A stretch of DNA of 64,000 nt from Acholeplasma laidlawii_A (GCF_030166555.2 NZ_CP126461.2); one strand, 5' to 3'; positions 8,954 to 18,148 are shown, counted from the stretch's first letter. The notes: generated by a model not told the origin, from the sequence alone. Made by a program: numbers and translations.

Positions 8954-9373
8954 ATGGCAATCAAGAAAAAAGAACAACAACCACAAAACAAATTACTTGA
9001 AATACTATCCACAGAATATAAAGGTGAATCTTTAATTCTTGGTATATTAGCAACCATTACAGCAGGTTTAGCTATCATGATTATTGGTAACGTTCAAGGA
9101 TTTCATATCCCTGAGAGTTTCCCAGTATTAGGTGGTTCACCAAATGACATGATCTTTGCGTGGACAGTACTTGTTATTGCATTACTTGGTCTAGCACTTG
9201 TTATTTATCCATTTTTCTTACCAGCATTCCCGGAATTAAGAAAAGTGACTTGGGCAGGATGGCTAGAGTTCTTAGATAATGCTGCACGTGTTATTATCTT
9301 CGTACTTATCGTTACAGGATTTGTATCAGGTGTAGATATTATTATCTTAAGATTACTAGAAGGATTAATATAA
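8954..9373 (+). CDS. secE: Preprotein translocase subunit SecE
   Basis: Membrane subunit of the SecYEG channel. The C-terminal part FPELRKVTWAGWLEFLDNA followed by a hydrophobic helix is the SecE core. At 139 residues it is longer than the single-helix SecE of Bacillus and has two more hydrophobic segments (about 30-48 and 70-92), as in the three-helix E. coli type. I chose ATG 8954 with TAGGAG at 8939-8944 over an upstream TTG. The stop overlaps the nusG start as TAATG. Confidence 0.88.
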   Translation: MAIKKKEQQPQNKLLEILSTEYKGESLILGILATITAGLAIMIIGNVQGFHIPESFPVLGGSPNDMIFAWTVLVIALLGLALVIYPFFLPAFPELRKVTWAGWLEFLDNAARVIIFVLIVTGFVSGVDIIILRLLEGLI

Positions 9374-9921
9374 TGGCAATTAGAACGCCTAAAAGACGTT
9401 GGTATGTCATTCAAACTTATTCCGGATATGAAAAAGCTGTAAAAGAAGACTTAGCCAGACGTGTAGATTCTATGGGTATGCAAGATTATATTTTCCAAAT
9501 CATCGTACCTGAAGAAACATATATTGAAAAGAATAAAGACGGAAAAGATAAAGAAAAGGTACGCCAAATTTATCCAGGTTACGTTTTTGTTGAAATGTTA
9601 GTTACAGATGATTCCTGGTTCGTTGTTAGAAATACGCCAAGAGTTACAGGTTTCTTAGGTTCATCTGGTGGTGGTACAAAACCAGTTCCACTATTAGAAG
9701 AAGAAATCAGACCTATTCTCTTAAAAGCAAACGTTATTTCTAAACCTAACTATGAATACTTACTTGGTAAAGAAGTTCAAATCATTTCAGGTGCATTTGA
9801 AGGCCAAATTGGTAGAGTATCTTATGTAGACGCTGACCAAGAAAAAATGATGGTAGATATCGATGTATTCGGTAGAGCTACGCCAACAGAAATCGACTTT
9901 ACTCAGTTTAAAGAAATCTAA
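9373..9921 (+). CDS. nusG: Transcription termination/antitermination factor NusG
   Basis: A 182 residue RNA polymerase elongation factor. The NGN domain starts at RRWYVIQTYSGYEKAVKEDL and contains QIYPGYVFVEM and a FLGSSGGGTKPVPL loop. The KOW domain is near residues 128-180 (KEVQIISGAFEGQIGRV). It overlaps secE by one base and ends in a strong terminator. In Bacillus the next genes are rplK-rplA; here they lie 16.8 kb further on. Confidence 0.95.
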   Translation: MAIRTPKRRWYVIQTYSGYEKAVKEDLARRVDSMGMQDYIFQIIVPEETYIEKNKDGKDKEKVRQIYPGYVFVEMLVTDDSWFVVRNTPRVTGFLGSSGGGTKPVPLLEEEIRPILLKANVISKPNYEYLLGKEVQIISGAFEGQIGRVSYVDADQEKMMVDIDVFGRATPTEIDFTQFKEI

Positions 9922-9926
9922 AATAT

Positions 9927-9953
9927 AGACATCCATTTGGATGTCTTTTCTTT
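9927..9953 (+). terminator. Intrinsic terminator after nusG
   Basis: AGACATCC and GGATGTCT with a four base loop and a T run. It ends the conserved block and marks the left border of the first accessory region. Confidence 0.9.
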
Positions 9954-9991
9954 TGATAAACATTTATATAAAGAAGTATCAATCTTTTTAA

Positions 9992-10017
9992 ATAATATAA
10001 CTAATATGTTATATTAT
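9992..10017 (+). promoter_or_regulatory. Perfect palindrome upstream of the XRE regulator, candidate operator
   Basis: Arms ATAATATAAC and GTTATATTAT are exact inverted repeats with a six base spacer. They lie about 57 bases before the XRE gene and probably overlap its promoter, the usual place for an autoregulatory site. Confidence 0.5.
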
Positions 10018-10074
10018 ATGTAGGCGTATTTTAAAAAATTTTAAGTACTAATCTTAGAGAGAGGATACCATCAT

Positions 10075-10362
10075 ATGACTCATAGTACCGATATTAATAA
10101 AGTGATAGCTACAATAGAAGATAAAGAAAAACTACTGAAAAAATGGCGTAAACATTATGAACTTGAAAAAGCAATCATTGAAAAAATTATTAATCGAAGA
10201 AAAGATTTAAATATAACTCAACTAGAATTATCAAAATTAACTGGTTTAAAGCAACCAGCTATAGCACGTATTGAAAAACAAGTAAACAGCGTTACTTTGA
10301 CTACACTAATAACAATCATTGATGAACTAGATTTAAAACTAGAATTAGTACCTAAGCGTTAA
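10075..10362 (+). CDS. XRE-family helix-turn-helix regulator
   Basis: A 95 residue protein. Residues about 40-85 form an HTH_3 domain (LNITQLELSKLTGLKQPAI then RIEKQ). The layout, with a basic helical N-terminus before the HTH, resembles HigA-type antitoxins, but no RelE/HigB toxin gene is adjacent on either side. It could be a solitary antitoxin-like regulator or control the block downstream. Start ATG 10075 has a GAGAGGA SD. The palindrome at 9992-10017 is a candidate binding site. Confidence 0.72.
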   Translation: MTHSTDINKVIATIEDKEKLLKKWRKHYELEKAIIEKIINRRKDLNITQLELSKLTGLKQPAIARIEKQVNSVTLTTLITIIDELDLKLELVPKR

Positions 10363-10470
10363 TAAATCTTAAACTATCACATATGTGTTAACTTTTTTAA
10401 ACCTAGTTTTAAACATCAAAGTGTATAGATGAAACAAATTTTACAAATATGGATAATGATATGATAACAC

Positions 10471-10499
10471 TTAATTTATATGTAGTTATTTGATATAAT
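10471..10499 (+). promoter_or_regulatory. Probable promoter of the kinase-nuclease operon
   Basis: TTAATT, 17 bases, TATAAT (10494-10499). The -10 is perfect and the -35 is weak. Confidence 0.45.
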
Positions 10500-10531
10500 C
10501 AAACCGTAGGAAAGAAATGGTGGTAATAAAT

Positions 10532-11335
10532 ATGAAAAAATACTTAATTGCAGGCCTGGTCATAGAATTCGAATATCGATATGATCAATATTTCAAAAAC
10601 AACATCGAAAACTATATATATGAAGGTAGTAGAGAAGTAGATCATACAATCACTGTGAAATACGCTCTAGAGCTTCATGAACCAACATCTAAGCTTCACA
10701 GAATCTTTTCAAAGAGTGTTTCTGGTTTGAAAGCTTATATGAATTATGATGAAAACTATAGAAACATTGAAATTTGGATTGATGAAGATACATTTACAGA
10801 TGCTGCTACAGCAGAATATGTATACACTGGCATGATCTTTTTAGAATTAGCTCAACGCCATGGTCTTTTACCACTACATGGTTCAGCTATCAACTATAAA
10901 GGTGATTTGATCTTATTTGCTGCACCAAGTGGCACTGGTAAATCAACACATGCTAGAATGTGGAAACACTTATATAAAGATGATGTATCCTGGGTAAATG
11001 ATGATAAACCGTTACTTGATGTTACAAGTGAAGGTATCTTTGTTTATGGTGCACCATTTAGTGGACAATACTCTTCTAATACTAATGATAAAAAACCACT
11101 TAAAGCTATTGTATTCTTACAACAAGGTGTTACAGATAATGTTCGAAAATTAAATGAAAAAGAAGCATTAAAACACTTAATGACCAATACATTAAGACCA
11201 ACTGAAGAAGCACTTTGGGATCAAGCATTAAACCATTTTGAACAAATTATTAAAGAAATTCCAATTTACTTACTGGATGCAAGTTTATCTACATCCGCAG
11301 TGAAGTCCATTAAAAAGGCGATTTATAATGAATAA
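10532..11335 (+). CDS. HPr-kinase-like P-loop protein 1
   Basis: A 267 residue protein with a Walker A loop APSGTGKSTHARMW near residues 130-143, followed by VNDDKPLL and YGAPFSGQY. This set is found in the HPr kinase C-domain-like family that accompanies PqqD-type proteins and peptide clusters. It is not classical HprK/P, because the N-terminal domain and the phosphorylase signature are absent. In the lasso peptide paeninodin a relative phosphorylates a serine of the precursor. The gene overlaps the next one, a secreted nuclease, by eight bases. I chose ATG 10532 because GGTGG sits eight bases before it; ATG 10517 has poor SD spacing. A paralogue is at 46856-47563. Confidence 0.7.
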   Translation: MKKYLIAGLVIEFEYRYDQYFKNNIENYIYEGSREVDHTITVKYALELHEPTSKLHRIFSKSVSGLKAYMNYDENYRNIEIWIDEDTFTDAATAEYVYTGMIFLELAQRHGLLPLHGSAINYKGDLILFAAPSGTGKSTHARMWKHLYKDDVSWVNDDKPLLDVTSEGIFVYGAPFSGQYSSNTNDKKPLKAIVFLQQGVTDNVRKLNEKEALKHLMTNTLRPTEEALWDQALNHFEQIIKEIPIYLLDASLSTSAVKSIKKAIYNE

Positions 11336-12306
11336 ATATGATTCACAACAAAACCAAATCATTAAAAGAACAATGTTACTGATTGTAACATTGTTTTTAA
11401 CTGTTTTGGTAGTATCTTGTAAACCTAAAGTAGATACAGGTGCAATTGAACTTATAAACCAAGCATATGAGGTTTTAACACTCGAGTTTCAAGAAGGCGA
11501 TACTATGGATAGTGTAACTGGTGACTTTAGATTACCGTTATTTGTTAGCGAATACCCGGATGTAGCCCTTTTATGGTCATCAGGTGCTGAAAGTATCATT
11601 AAACCTCAAGGACTGTTTGCGGTGATTAATAGACCTCAAGAAGATACAAGTGTTGACCTAACAGCAACCTTAAGTTATAAAAAAGAAACTAAAGATAAAA
11701 TATTTAGTATTAATGTATCTGGTTACACTGACTATGAATTTACTGGCTACTATGAAAGCTTAAGTGGACTACTCATGGATGAGTTCACAGTTGAACTATC
11801 ATCCATGATTAAAACAAAGGGTCGTGCCACAGGCACTACCCCACAAGTTAAACAAATTGATAACTATGAAGGCCAAAACTATAATATCTATACTGGATTT
11901 GAAGCATATGGTAATAGGGAACACGTTTGGCCACAGTCTCACTTAGGTGTTATAAAAGATGATCTGCACAATCTACGTGCTGCAAATTCACAAGTAAACT
12001 CTACTAGAGGTAATATGTTCTTTGTAGATAATCCATTGGGTGGTTCTTGGAAAGTTATTGGTAATGGATTTTATCCGGGGGGAAGATCATATTGGTGATG
12101 TAGCTAGGATTATCTTATACATCTATATTAGGTATGAGCTTAATATTCAACTGGTTGGACAACTCGATTTATTCTTGATGTGGCATGAGATGGACCCGGT
12201 GAGTCCATTTGAAATATCTAGAAATAATAAGATCTATGCAATACAAAGCAATAGAAATCCATTTATTGATTATCCAGATCTTGTAGCTATAATGTTTAAT
12301 AATTGA
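11328..12306 (+). pseudogene. Endonuclease I lipoprotein broken at a G run
   Basis: The N-terminus has a lipoprotein signal (MLLIVTLFLTVLVVSCK, lipobox VVSC) and a short atrophied Ig-like domain (about 40-135). The C-terminus is an endonuclease I (EndA/NucM, His-Me finger) with REHVWPQS near residue 197. The frame stops at 12098, but the rest of the domain (HIGDVARIILY to the end at 12306) continues in another frame. Compared with the intact paralogue at 12455-16018, the shift lies at six G (12077-12082), where five would restore the frame. This may be decay, phase variation or a sequencing error. It starts inside the stop region of the kinase gene. Confidence 0.8.
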
Positions 12307-12338
12307 AAAATATGACCTATAAACGGTCATATTTTTAT
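12306..12338 (+). terminator. Intrinsic terminator
   Basis: AAAAATATGACC and GGTCATATTTTT make a 12 bp stem that ends in a T run; it closes the kinase-nuclease operon. Confidence 0.85.
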
Positions 12339-12342
12339 ATAT

Positions 12343-12358
12343 ATGTAACCGTTTTTAT
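12343..12358 (+). promoter_or_regulatory. Weak cre-like site
   Basis: ATGTAACCGTTTTTAT matches the CcpA cre consensus WTGNNARCGNWWWCAW at 14 of 16 positions. It lies 97 bases upstream of the large nuclease lipoprotein. Confidence 0.3.
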
Positions 12359-12454
12359 AAAATTTGCATAAAGATTTATATATTACTTGTAATTTGAGTT
12401 TAAATTATGTATATTGATATGTTACGCGAAAATTAAAGGAGAAGATTTCACACT

Positions 12455-15400
12455 ATGAAAAAACTTGTAACGATATTTACAATCATGCTTATTTCAATAT
12501 TTATAGTTTCATGTGAATCCACTGATACACTGCCGACTGAATTGCTTGAAAAAGTACAAATTAATTTAACAGAGGGAGATAGATTAGACTATATAACATC
12601 TGATTTCTCATTACCTTCTGGCATAGAAGATAATAAAGATATTACAATTACATGGACATCAAGTGATCCCGTTGTTATCTTAATAGAAAATAACATGGGG
12701 AAAGTTACTAGACAAAGTACTGATAAATCAGTCACCTTAACTGCCAAAGTAACTTTAGGTAGTAATTCAAAGGATATCCCCTTTGATTTAACTGTTATTA
12801 AATTAGAAGATGTTATAGTAACTCCAGAAGATACAACTAAACCAGTTATTACTGGTGCAGTAGACATCAACTACACAATTGGTGATGCTGAACCATCTTA
12901 CTTAGATGGTGTGTCAGCAACGGATGATGTAGACGGAGAAGTTGATGTTACTGTAGATACTACAAATGTTAACTTAGCTGTTAAAGGCGTTTATAACATT
13001 ACGTATACTGCAATTGATAATGCTGGTAACAAAGAAGAAGTTACTGTTAGAGTTATTGTAACAAGTGATGAAGTTCCAGTAGTTGGTGAAACTGTTACAT
13101 TTAAATACACGGGTACAGCTACCGGTAATATGACAACTGGTAATAATGCAGCTATAGTTGGACTAGTAGAGTCCGTATTTAATGTCACTACAGATTCTGT
13201 AGGAGAATTCAACAATATTATTGGTTTAAACAAAGATGGTTCAGTTAGATTATATGCGGATAGATCAACTGGTAATGGTAATACATTAACAGTTGCAACA
13301 TTAGGCGAACAAAAAATCAGTGCAATTACAATTGTATTTGGTGTAGGTTCAAATACTGTTGAAGGTGAGACAAGTGGTTTATTAAAACTTGGTACTCAAG
13401 AAATCACATTAGGCTTAGCTGATTTATCAAGTACTACTAAAACATATACAGATTTAGATATTACAGAGTTTAGCTTAAAAAATACTACAACAGGTACTAA
13501 ATCAGGTCAAATCTGGATTGTATCTATTGATATTACTTATGGCGGCTCAGGTTCAGTTACACCAGGTGAAGATACAGTAGCACCTGTAATTAGCGGTGCT
13601 AAAGATATAACCTATGTAATTGGTTCAACAGCTCCAAACTACTTAGCTGGTGTATCTGCACTAGATGCAGTTGATGGTGTTGTTCAAGTAGCAGTTGATG
13701 CAAGTGATGTTAATTTAGAAGTTGCTGGTACATATGATGTTATCTACACAGCTACTGACTTAAAAGGTAATGTTGCTGAAGTTGTTGTTCAAATTACAGT
13801 AACTGATGGTGAAGAGCCAGTTGATCAAGAAACATTGGTACATCACTTCCAATTTACAGGTGATTTACAACATGGATATTCTGACACTGCTGAAGCATCT
13901 GTATTAAAAGATACTGTTACAAATGCAAACGTAGATATTTTAAAGAAACGTGCAAATACAACTGGTAATGAATTAATCTTATCAGGTGCATCCAAAACAG
14001 AAACAACAGCTTGGATCGTATTTAACTTCCAAACAAAGGTGAATAAAGTTACATTTAATTTAAAAACTTGGAGTGAGCTAGACTTAGCGGCAACAACTGT
14101 TGCCAAACTACAAACTAAAGTTGGTAGTAATTGGGTTGATATCTTAGATTTATTACCACACTTAACAGTTGATGGTAAAGTAATTGAAGTCACTGATGTT
14201 GAACTAGATAACTTACGTATATTTGTAGATGCTTCTACAGGTACTCAAAATACATCAAGAATTAAAATCTCCGATTTAAAAATGTTTAATCTAAAACCTG
14301 CTAAACCAGCAGAACAATTAAATGTAGAGTTAGACCGTAATCAATTATCAATTCCAACAACATTTATTGAAAATGGTGTGACAACACTTTCAACACTCGG
14401 TGCTAAAGGAAGTACAATTGTTTGGACATATACAAACGCAACAAACACAAACAACAATTTAATTAACCTTTCAACGGGTGCAGTAACTGTACCAAGTGAA
14501 GGTCAAGTAGAGGTAAGTTTAACTGCAACACTTACAAATGGTGAATTTTCTTTAACAAAACAATTTATTGTTAAATTAGGTGAAGGTAACCCAACAACTA
14601 TTTTATCTGTTAGAGGAGAAACAAACCAAAGTTTTGTTAAAACAGTTGGTGTTGTTACATCCGTTTATACAAAAGGAAATGAACTGTTTGTCTTCATGGA
14701 AGACCAAACAGCAGCAATTTTAGTTAGAATACCAACTTCACTTAATGCAACACTAAAAACTGGTGATGAAATTGAAGTTAGAGGAACAAAACTAACAGAA
14801 AACTCAAATATTTATATTGGAAATATTCGTGGTGTTAAAAAGTTAGCTACTAAAGAAGCATCTTCACTTATTATTACAGCTGACAAGATAGCAAACAATC
14901 CATCCAAATTAGTATCTATCTTTGGTCTAATGTCAACTAAATATACAAATACTCAAACAAACTATGTGTTACACACAAATCAAGGTAGCTTTACAATTTA
15001 TGTACCAACAGATTTAAACCAAACTGAAAAATTAGCAATTCAACACAAATTAGCAAACCTAGACCCAGGTCTAAGAGTAAGCGTGATTGCTCCAGTTTAC
15101 AAAGAAGGATCAAATAACTACATATTTGTAACAAGTGCTAGCGAATTAACAGTAGATAACACAGTTGACTTTAACAACGTCTCTGCAATTATTTTAGATA
15201 ACATTGTACTACCTACAATTGGTACATCAACATCAAGTAATCTAGACTTAACAGTAGCAGGAGAATTATTATTCGGTGCTACTATAAACTGGGTATCTTC
15301 AAACACTGCTGTATTATCAAATACTGGTGTAATTAACCAAGGAGATAATGATGTTGTAGTTACATTAACATACACTGTCTTATTTGATAGTGAAGTTGTT

Positions 15401-16018
15401 GAAACTAAAACTTTCAATGTTACAGTAAATTCACGTTCAAGTTTTACAGGTTATTATTCAGCATTAAATGGTTTATCTGGTAATGCTTTTAAATCAGCTT
15501 TAACAAATATGATTAAGACTACTGGTAGAGCAACGGGATCAACAAATGAAGTTAAAACCGTTGACTACTATATGGGTCAAAACTATAACATCTATACTGG
15601 TTTTGGTGCATATGGTAACCGTGAACACGTTTGGCCAAACTCAAAATTAGGCAGCGCACCAGATTATGACTTACATAACTTAAGAGCTGCAGTTGTATCA
15701 GTCAACTCAACACGTTCTAATTATCCATTTACAAATGCAGTAACTGGTACACAATGGAAATTAGTTGAAAACGGTAATAGAGCTTTCTATCCAGGTTCTG
15801 AACACGTAGGAGATGTGGCTCGAATAGTTTTATATATTTCTGTAAGATATAATTTAAGCTTAAATCTTGTAGGTAATTTAGATATGTTCTTAAAATGGCA
15901 TGAACAAGATCCAGTAAGTGATTTTGAATTATCAAGAAATGGTAAGATTCAACAAATTCAGTCGAATAGAAATCCATTTATTGATCATCCAGAATTAGTA
16001 GATGTTTTATTTAGCTAA
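12455..16018 (+). CDS. Large multidomain endonuclease I lipoprotein
   Basis: An exported, lipid-anchored 1187 residue nuclease. The signal peptide ends at lipobox IVSC. Visible domains are an atrophied Ig-like domain (about 28-113), DUF5011-type Ig domains (about 125-205 and 372-455, with DxTKPVITGA and DTVAPVISGA starts), beta-sandwich domains (about 210-365 and 460-610), an Ig-like piece, an OB-fold-like region (about 714-890), another Ig-like domain, and the C-terminal endonuclease I from about 990. The active-site motif NREHVWPNS is near residue 1055. It probably degrades extracellular DNA to supply nucleotides, which mollicutes need; that role is inference. RBS AAAGGAG is good and a terminator follows. 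Confidence 0.85.
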   Translation: MKKLVTIFTIMLISIFIVSCESTDTLPTELLEKVQINLTEGDRLDYITSDFSLPSGIEDNKDITITWTSSDPVVILIENNMGKVTRQSTDKSVTLTAKVTLGSNSKDIPFDLTVIKLEDVIVTPEDTTKPVITGAVDINYTIGDAEPSYLDGVSATDDVDGEVDVTVDTTNVNLAVKGVYNITYTAIDNAGNKEEVTVRVIVTSDEVPVVGETVTFKYTGTATGNMTTGNNAAIVGLVESVFNVTTDSVGEFNNIIGLNKDGSVRLYADRSTGNGNTLTVATLGEQKISAITIVFGVGSNTVEGETSGLLKLGTQEITLGLADLSSTTKTYTDLDITEFSLKNTTTGTKSGQIWIVSIDITYGGSGSVTPGEDTVAPVISGAKDITYVIGSTAPNYLAGVSALDAVDGVVQVAVDASDVNLEVAGTYDVIYTATDLKGNVAEVVVQITVTDGEEPVDQETLVHHFQFTGDLQHGYSDTAEASVLKDTVTNANVDILKKRANTTGNELILSGASKTETTAWIVFNFQTKVNKVTFNLKTWSELDLAATTVAKLQTKVGSNWVDILDLLPHLTVDGKVIEVTDVELDNLRIFVDASTGTQNTSRIKISDLKMFNLKPAKPAEQLNVELDRNQLSIPTTFIENGVTTLSTLGAKGSTIVWTYTNATNTNNNLINLSTGAVTVPSEGQVEVSLTATLTNGEFSLTKQFIVKLGEGNPTTILSVRGETNQSFVKTVGVVTSVYTKGNELFVFMEDQTAAILVRIPTSLNATLKTGDEIEVRGTKLTENSNIYIGNIRGVKKLATKEASSLIITADKIANNPSKLVSIFGLMSTKYTNTQTNYVLHTNQGSFTIYVPTDLNQTEKLAIQHKLANLDPGLRVSVIAPVYKEGSNNYIFVTSASELTVDNTVDFNNVSAIILDNIVLPTIGTSTSSNLDLTVAGELLFGATINWVSSNTAVLSNTGVINQGDNDVVVTLTYTVLFDSEVVETKTFNVTVNSRSSFTGYYSALNGLSGNAFKSALTNMIKTTGRATGSTNEVKTVDYYMGQNYNIYTGFGAYGNREHVWPNSKLGSAPDYDLHNLRAAVVSVNSTRSNYPFTNAVTGTQWKLVENGNRAFYPGSEHVGDVARIVLYISVRYNLSLNLVGNLDMFLKWHEQDPVSDFELSRNGKIQQIQSNRNPFIDHPELVDVLFS

Positions 16019-16090
16019 TTACTTTAACTAATAAATCTTAAAAATTAAGATCTAATTAACTAATCAATTATACAAGGCAATAAACTTAAT

Positions 16091-16145
16091 AAGATGTTAG
16101 TAGGATTTTATATAATTTATAAAAAACTACTAACATCTTTTTTCT
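16091..16145 (+). terminator. Intrinsic terminator
   Basis: AAGATGTTAGTAG pairs exactly with CTACTAACATCTT, followed by a T run. Confidence 0.85.
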
Positions 16146-16280
16146 TAAAAATAAATATTTCAAATTTAGTATATAATAATTAATAACGTCATTATAAGAA
16201 TGTAGATTTATTAAAATAACGTCTTAGATATGTCTAAAAGACTATTTAATGGTAAAATAGTGTAAACTAGGGGGAAGTTT

Positions 16281-17429
16281 ATGAGAAAAATAAGTACTGG
16301 ATTCATGATTCTATTTTTTACCTTTATATTGATATCTTGTAGTGCTAACCCGGAGGATATGGAGTTTAGACTGCACCAACCTACGAATATAAAAGTGGAA
16401 AGAAATATTTTAACATTTAGCGAGGTAGAGGGAGCAAGTTCATATATTTTAAGTATTAATGGATATAATATTATAATAAATGAAACAACGTACACCTTTA
16501 CAGAGGATGGAACATACAAGGTGCGTATACAGGCTATTAGTGGTGTAGAAGACTTTGTAGATTCCTTGTTTACGGATGCATATGAGTTTAAGGTAAGATT
16601 TTTACAATATCCTACCGATATTGGAGTAATAAATAACCAAGTCTTCTTCACACGTGATGAAGATGCTGATAGCTATGATGTAGAAATTAATGGTACAGTA
16701 TACAATTCAAAGGAAGATTTACCACCTTACTTAGAGCCAGGCACCTATGAAATAAGCGTTAAGGCAAGAAGTGATAAGTATAATGAATCTGAATTTTCTC
16801 CAATAACGGAAGTTGTTGTAGATAAATCAGATAGAGTAGTTACAAAGCATAACTACCAGTATAGTATTAACTCAAAATTTGAGTTACCACTATACACCTA
16901 TAAAACTATAGGTTTAAACTATATTGAACTATTTGAAGCAAAAAAAGAAGATGATCACTTAGTAGAAGTAAATGCGTTAAGTGAACGTATAGACTATTAT
17001 GCGTTTAATCAAACTATCTACTTTAGCACAAGTTACATGAATTTCTTAACTAAGCATCTAAAAGATAATAAACAATTAAAACAAGAAGTTTTAACATTTA
17101 TGATTCACACCAATTTAGGAGATCATGAAATTACACTTGAAATTAATAGATTAAATACGCCTTATGCTTATAACGGTCAGATTCAAAGTACCAACTTTAA
17201 AGATGATGTAAATTTCTTATTTGAAACATTTGATTATGAATTTATCAGTGTAGAAGGTTATGATATTAAGGATATGCAGTTTAAGTTTGAAGATGGCAAA
17301 TTGGTATTTTATGCAGAGTACATGCTTGAAACATATGGTTCTAAAAGAAGTGCTGAAAAATTAGAATTTACAGTAATCTTTCAAAAAGATGGCATAAACT
17401 ATAAATACCCAATATATATAATAAAATAG
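16281..17429 (+). CDS. Lipoprotein with FN3-like domains, coupled to a PqqD-like gene
   Basis: A 382 residue lipoprotein with signal MRKISTGFMILFFTFILISC (lipobox LISC). Two fibronectin III-like modules follow (about 33-110 and 110-185), each with the pattern of a V-x-F-x-x-V-x-x-A-x-x-Y strand set. The C-terminal half has no family I recognise. It resembles the lipoprotein at 21865-22902 in its FN3-like start. The next gene (PqqD-like) begins ten bases downstream, with its SD overlapping this stop codon, so the two are cotranscribed. A link between an exported lipoprotein and a peptide-modification chaperone is suggestive but unexplained. Confidence 0.7.
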   Translation: MRKISTGFMILFFTFILISCSANPEDMEFRLHQPTNIKVERNILTFSEVEGASSYILSINGYNIIINETTYTFTEDGTYKVRIQAISGVEDFVDSLFTDAYEFKVRFLQYPTDIGVINNQVFFTRDEDADSYDVEINGTVYNSKEDLPPYLEPGTYEISVKARSDKYNESEFSPITEVVVDKSDRVVTKHNYQYSINSKFELPLYTYKTIGLNYIELFEAKKEDDHLVEVNALSERIDYYAFNQTIYFSTSYMNFLTKHLKDNKQLKQEVLTFMIHTNLGDHEITLEINRLNTPYAYNGQIQSTNFKDDVNFLFETFDYEFISVEGYDIKDMQFKFEDGKLVFYAEYMLETYGSKRSAEKLEFTVIFQKDGINYKYPIYIIK

Positions 17430-17438
17430 GTGGATAAA

Positions 17439-17705
17439 ATGAAATTAAAAAAAGATTATATTTTAAAAACTGTTGCTGGTGAACATATTGTAGTACCTAT
17501 CGGTGTTGAGGCTACTAAATTTCATGGCATGATTACATTAAATGAAACAGGTAAGTTTTTATTTGAGAACTTAAAAGAAGAAACAACAGAAGAGATACTT
17601 ATCATGAAACTTCTTGAAAGTTATGATGTAACACCTTCACGTGCTAAAACAGATGTTGAAAAGTTTCTTGGATTACTAAAGAAACACAATCTATTTGAGA
17701 ATTAG
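17439..17705 (+). CDS. PqqD-like protein (RRE-type peptide chaperone)
   Basis: An 88 residue stand-alone PqqD-family protein. The order of elements matches the family: a basic beta-hairpin start (KKDYILKTVAGEHIVVPIG), the hallmark ITLNETGKFLFENL, then a helical part with SYDVT and a DVEKFLGLLKKHNLF end. PqqD-like domains (RRE) bind the leader of a ribosomal peptide and present it to a modifying enzyme. ATG 17439 is preferred to GTG 17430 because AGGTGG (17427-17432) precedes it. It is cotranscribed with a lipoprotein, followed by a terminator, and lies 443 bases before the small peptide gene at 18149. It is the strongest single clue for a RiPP-like pathway here. Confidence 0.82.
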   Translation: MKLKKDYILKTVAGEHIVVPIGVEATKFHGMITLNETGKFLFENLKEETTEEILIMKLLESYDVTPSRAKTDVEKFLGLLKKHNLFEN

Positions 17706-17724
17706 ACACAGTCTTTTAGGATAA

Positions 17725-17756
17725 ACAGGTAACATTTTAAATGTCACCTGTTTTAT
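17725..17756 (+). terminator. Intrinsic terminator after the PqqD-like gene
   Basis: ACAGGTAACAT pairs with ATGTCACCTGT with one mismatch, then a T run. Confidence 0.8.
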
Positions 17757-17800
17757 TAAGTAGTAAAAAATATAAGTTATAAACCCTATACTATTGAAAA

Positions 17801-17816
17801 ATGGTAGCGTTTTACT
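17801..17816 (+). promoter_or_regulatory. cre-like site
   Basis: ATGGTAGCGTTTTACT agrees with the cre consensus at 14 of 16 positions including the central core. It lies eight bases after a TATACT hexamer, a position where CcpA binding would block transcription. Confidence 0.35.
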
Positions 17817-17956
17817 AAATTAGTTGATTTATTTTAATATATATAATACAATATACTGTTACTTGTAAATATTGATTCATGCAAAGGGGCACTTACTTAA
17901 AAATGTACAATAAAGTTATTAGTCTAAGTGGAAGCATACTATCAAATTTAAATATA

Positions 17957-17990
17957 AGAGACTGACCATTTTTTTTGGTTGGTCTCTTTT
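17957..17990 (+). terminator. Terminator or attenuator upstream of peptide gene 1
   Basis: AGAGACTGACC pairs with GGTTGGTCTCT (two G-U pairs), with a T-rich loop and T run. It is 159 bases before peptide gene 1, with no clear gene ahead of it. Confidence 0.7.
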
Positions 17991-18060
17991 AATAATTTTA
18001 GTGAGATTATGGTATCTAAATGATTAGTAAATTGAATGTAAAAATTAAGTAAAGTCTTCG

Positions 18061-18078
18061 GATCTAAGGTCTTAGATC
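18061..18078 (+). promoter_or_regulatory. Perfect palindrome ahead of peptide gene 1
   Basis: GATCTAAG and CTTAGATC are exact inverted repeats with a two base centre. They sit 14 bases upstream of a TATACT hexamer (18093-18098), so they would overlap the -35 region. Candidate operator. Confidence 0.4.
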
Positions 18079-18148
18079 ATGAATTTGTATAGTATACTAA
18101 TGAAGGTATCTTATAAGTAATAAAAAAAAGAAAAGGGAGAAATAAGAC

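Larger units (their letters stand above)
17757..18148 (+). other. Gap upstream of peptide gene 1 with regulatory elements
   Basis: This non-coding stretch holds several -10-like hexamers (TATACT 17787-17792, TATAAT 17842-17847), a cre-like site, a 20 codon ATG frame at 17902-17964 without convincing RBS spacing, a terminator hairpin at 17957-17990, and a palindrome before a second -10-like TATACT (18093-18098). A short leader or small RNA of about 190 bases ending at 17990 is possible. Confidence 0.45.

Noticed and set aside
10075..10362. Toxin-antitoxin pair at the XRE gene
   Set aside because: No toxin-like frame is adjacent on either strand.
10532..11335. Calling this gene hprK (HPr kinase/phosphorylase)
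   Set aside because: It lacks the N-terminal domain and the phosphorylase signature of HprK/P and has the NDDKP variant of peptide-cluster proteins; only the nucleotide-binding fold is shared.
17902..17964. 20-codon ATG frame before peptide gene 1
   Set aside because: The SD-like AAAGGGG is too far from the ATG and the frame ends inside a terminator; I treat it as leader sequence.
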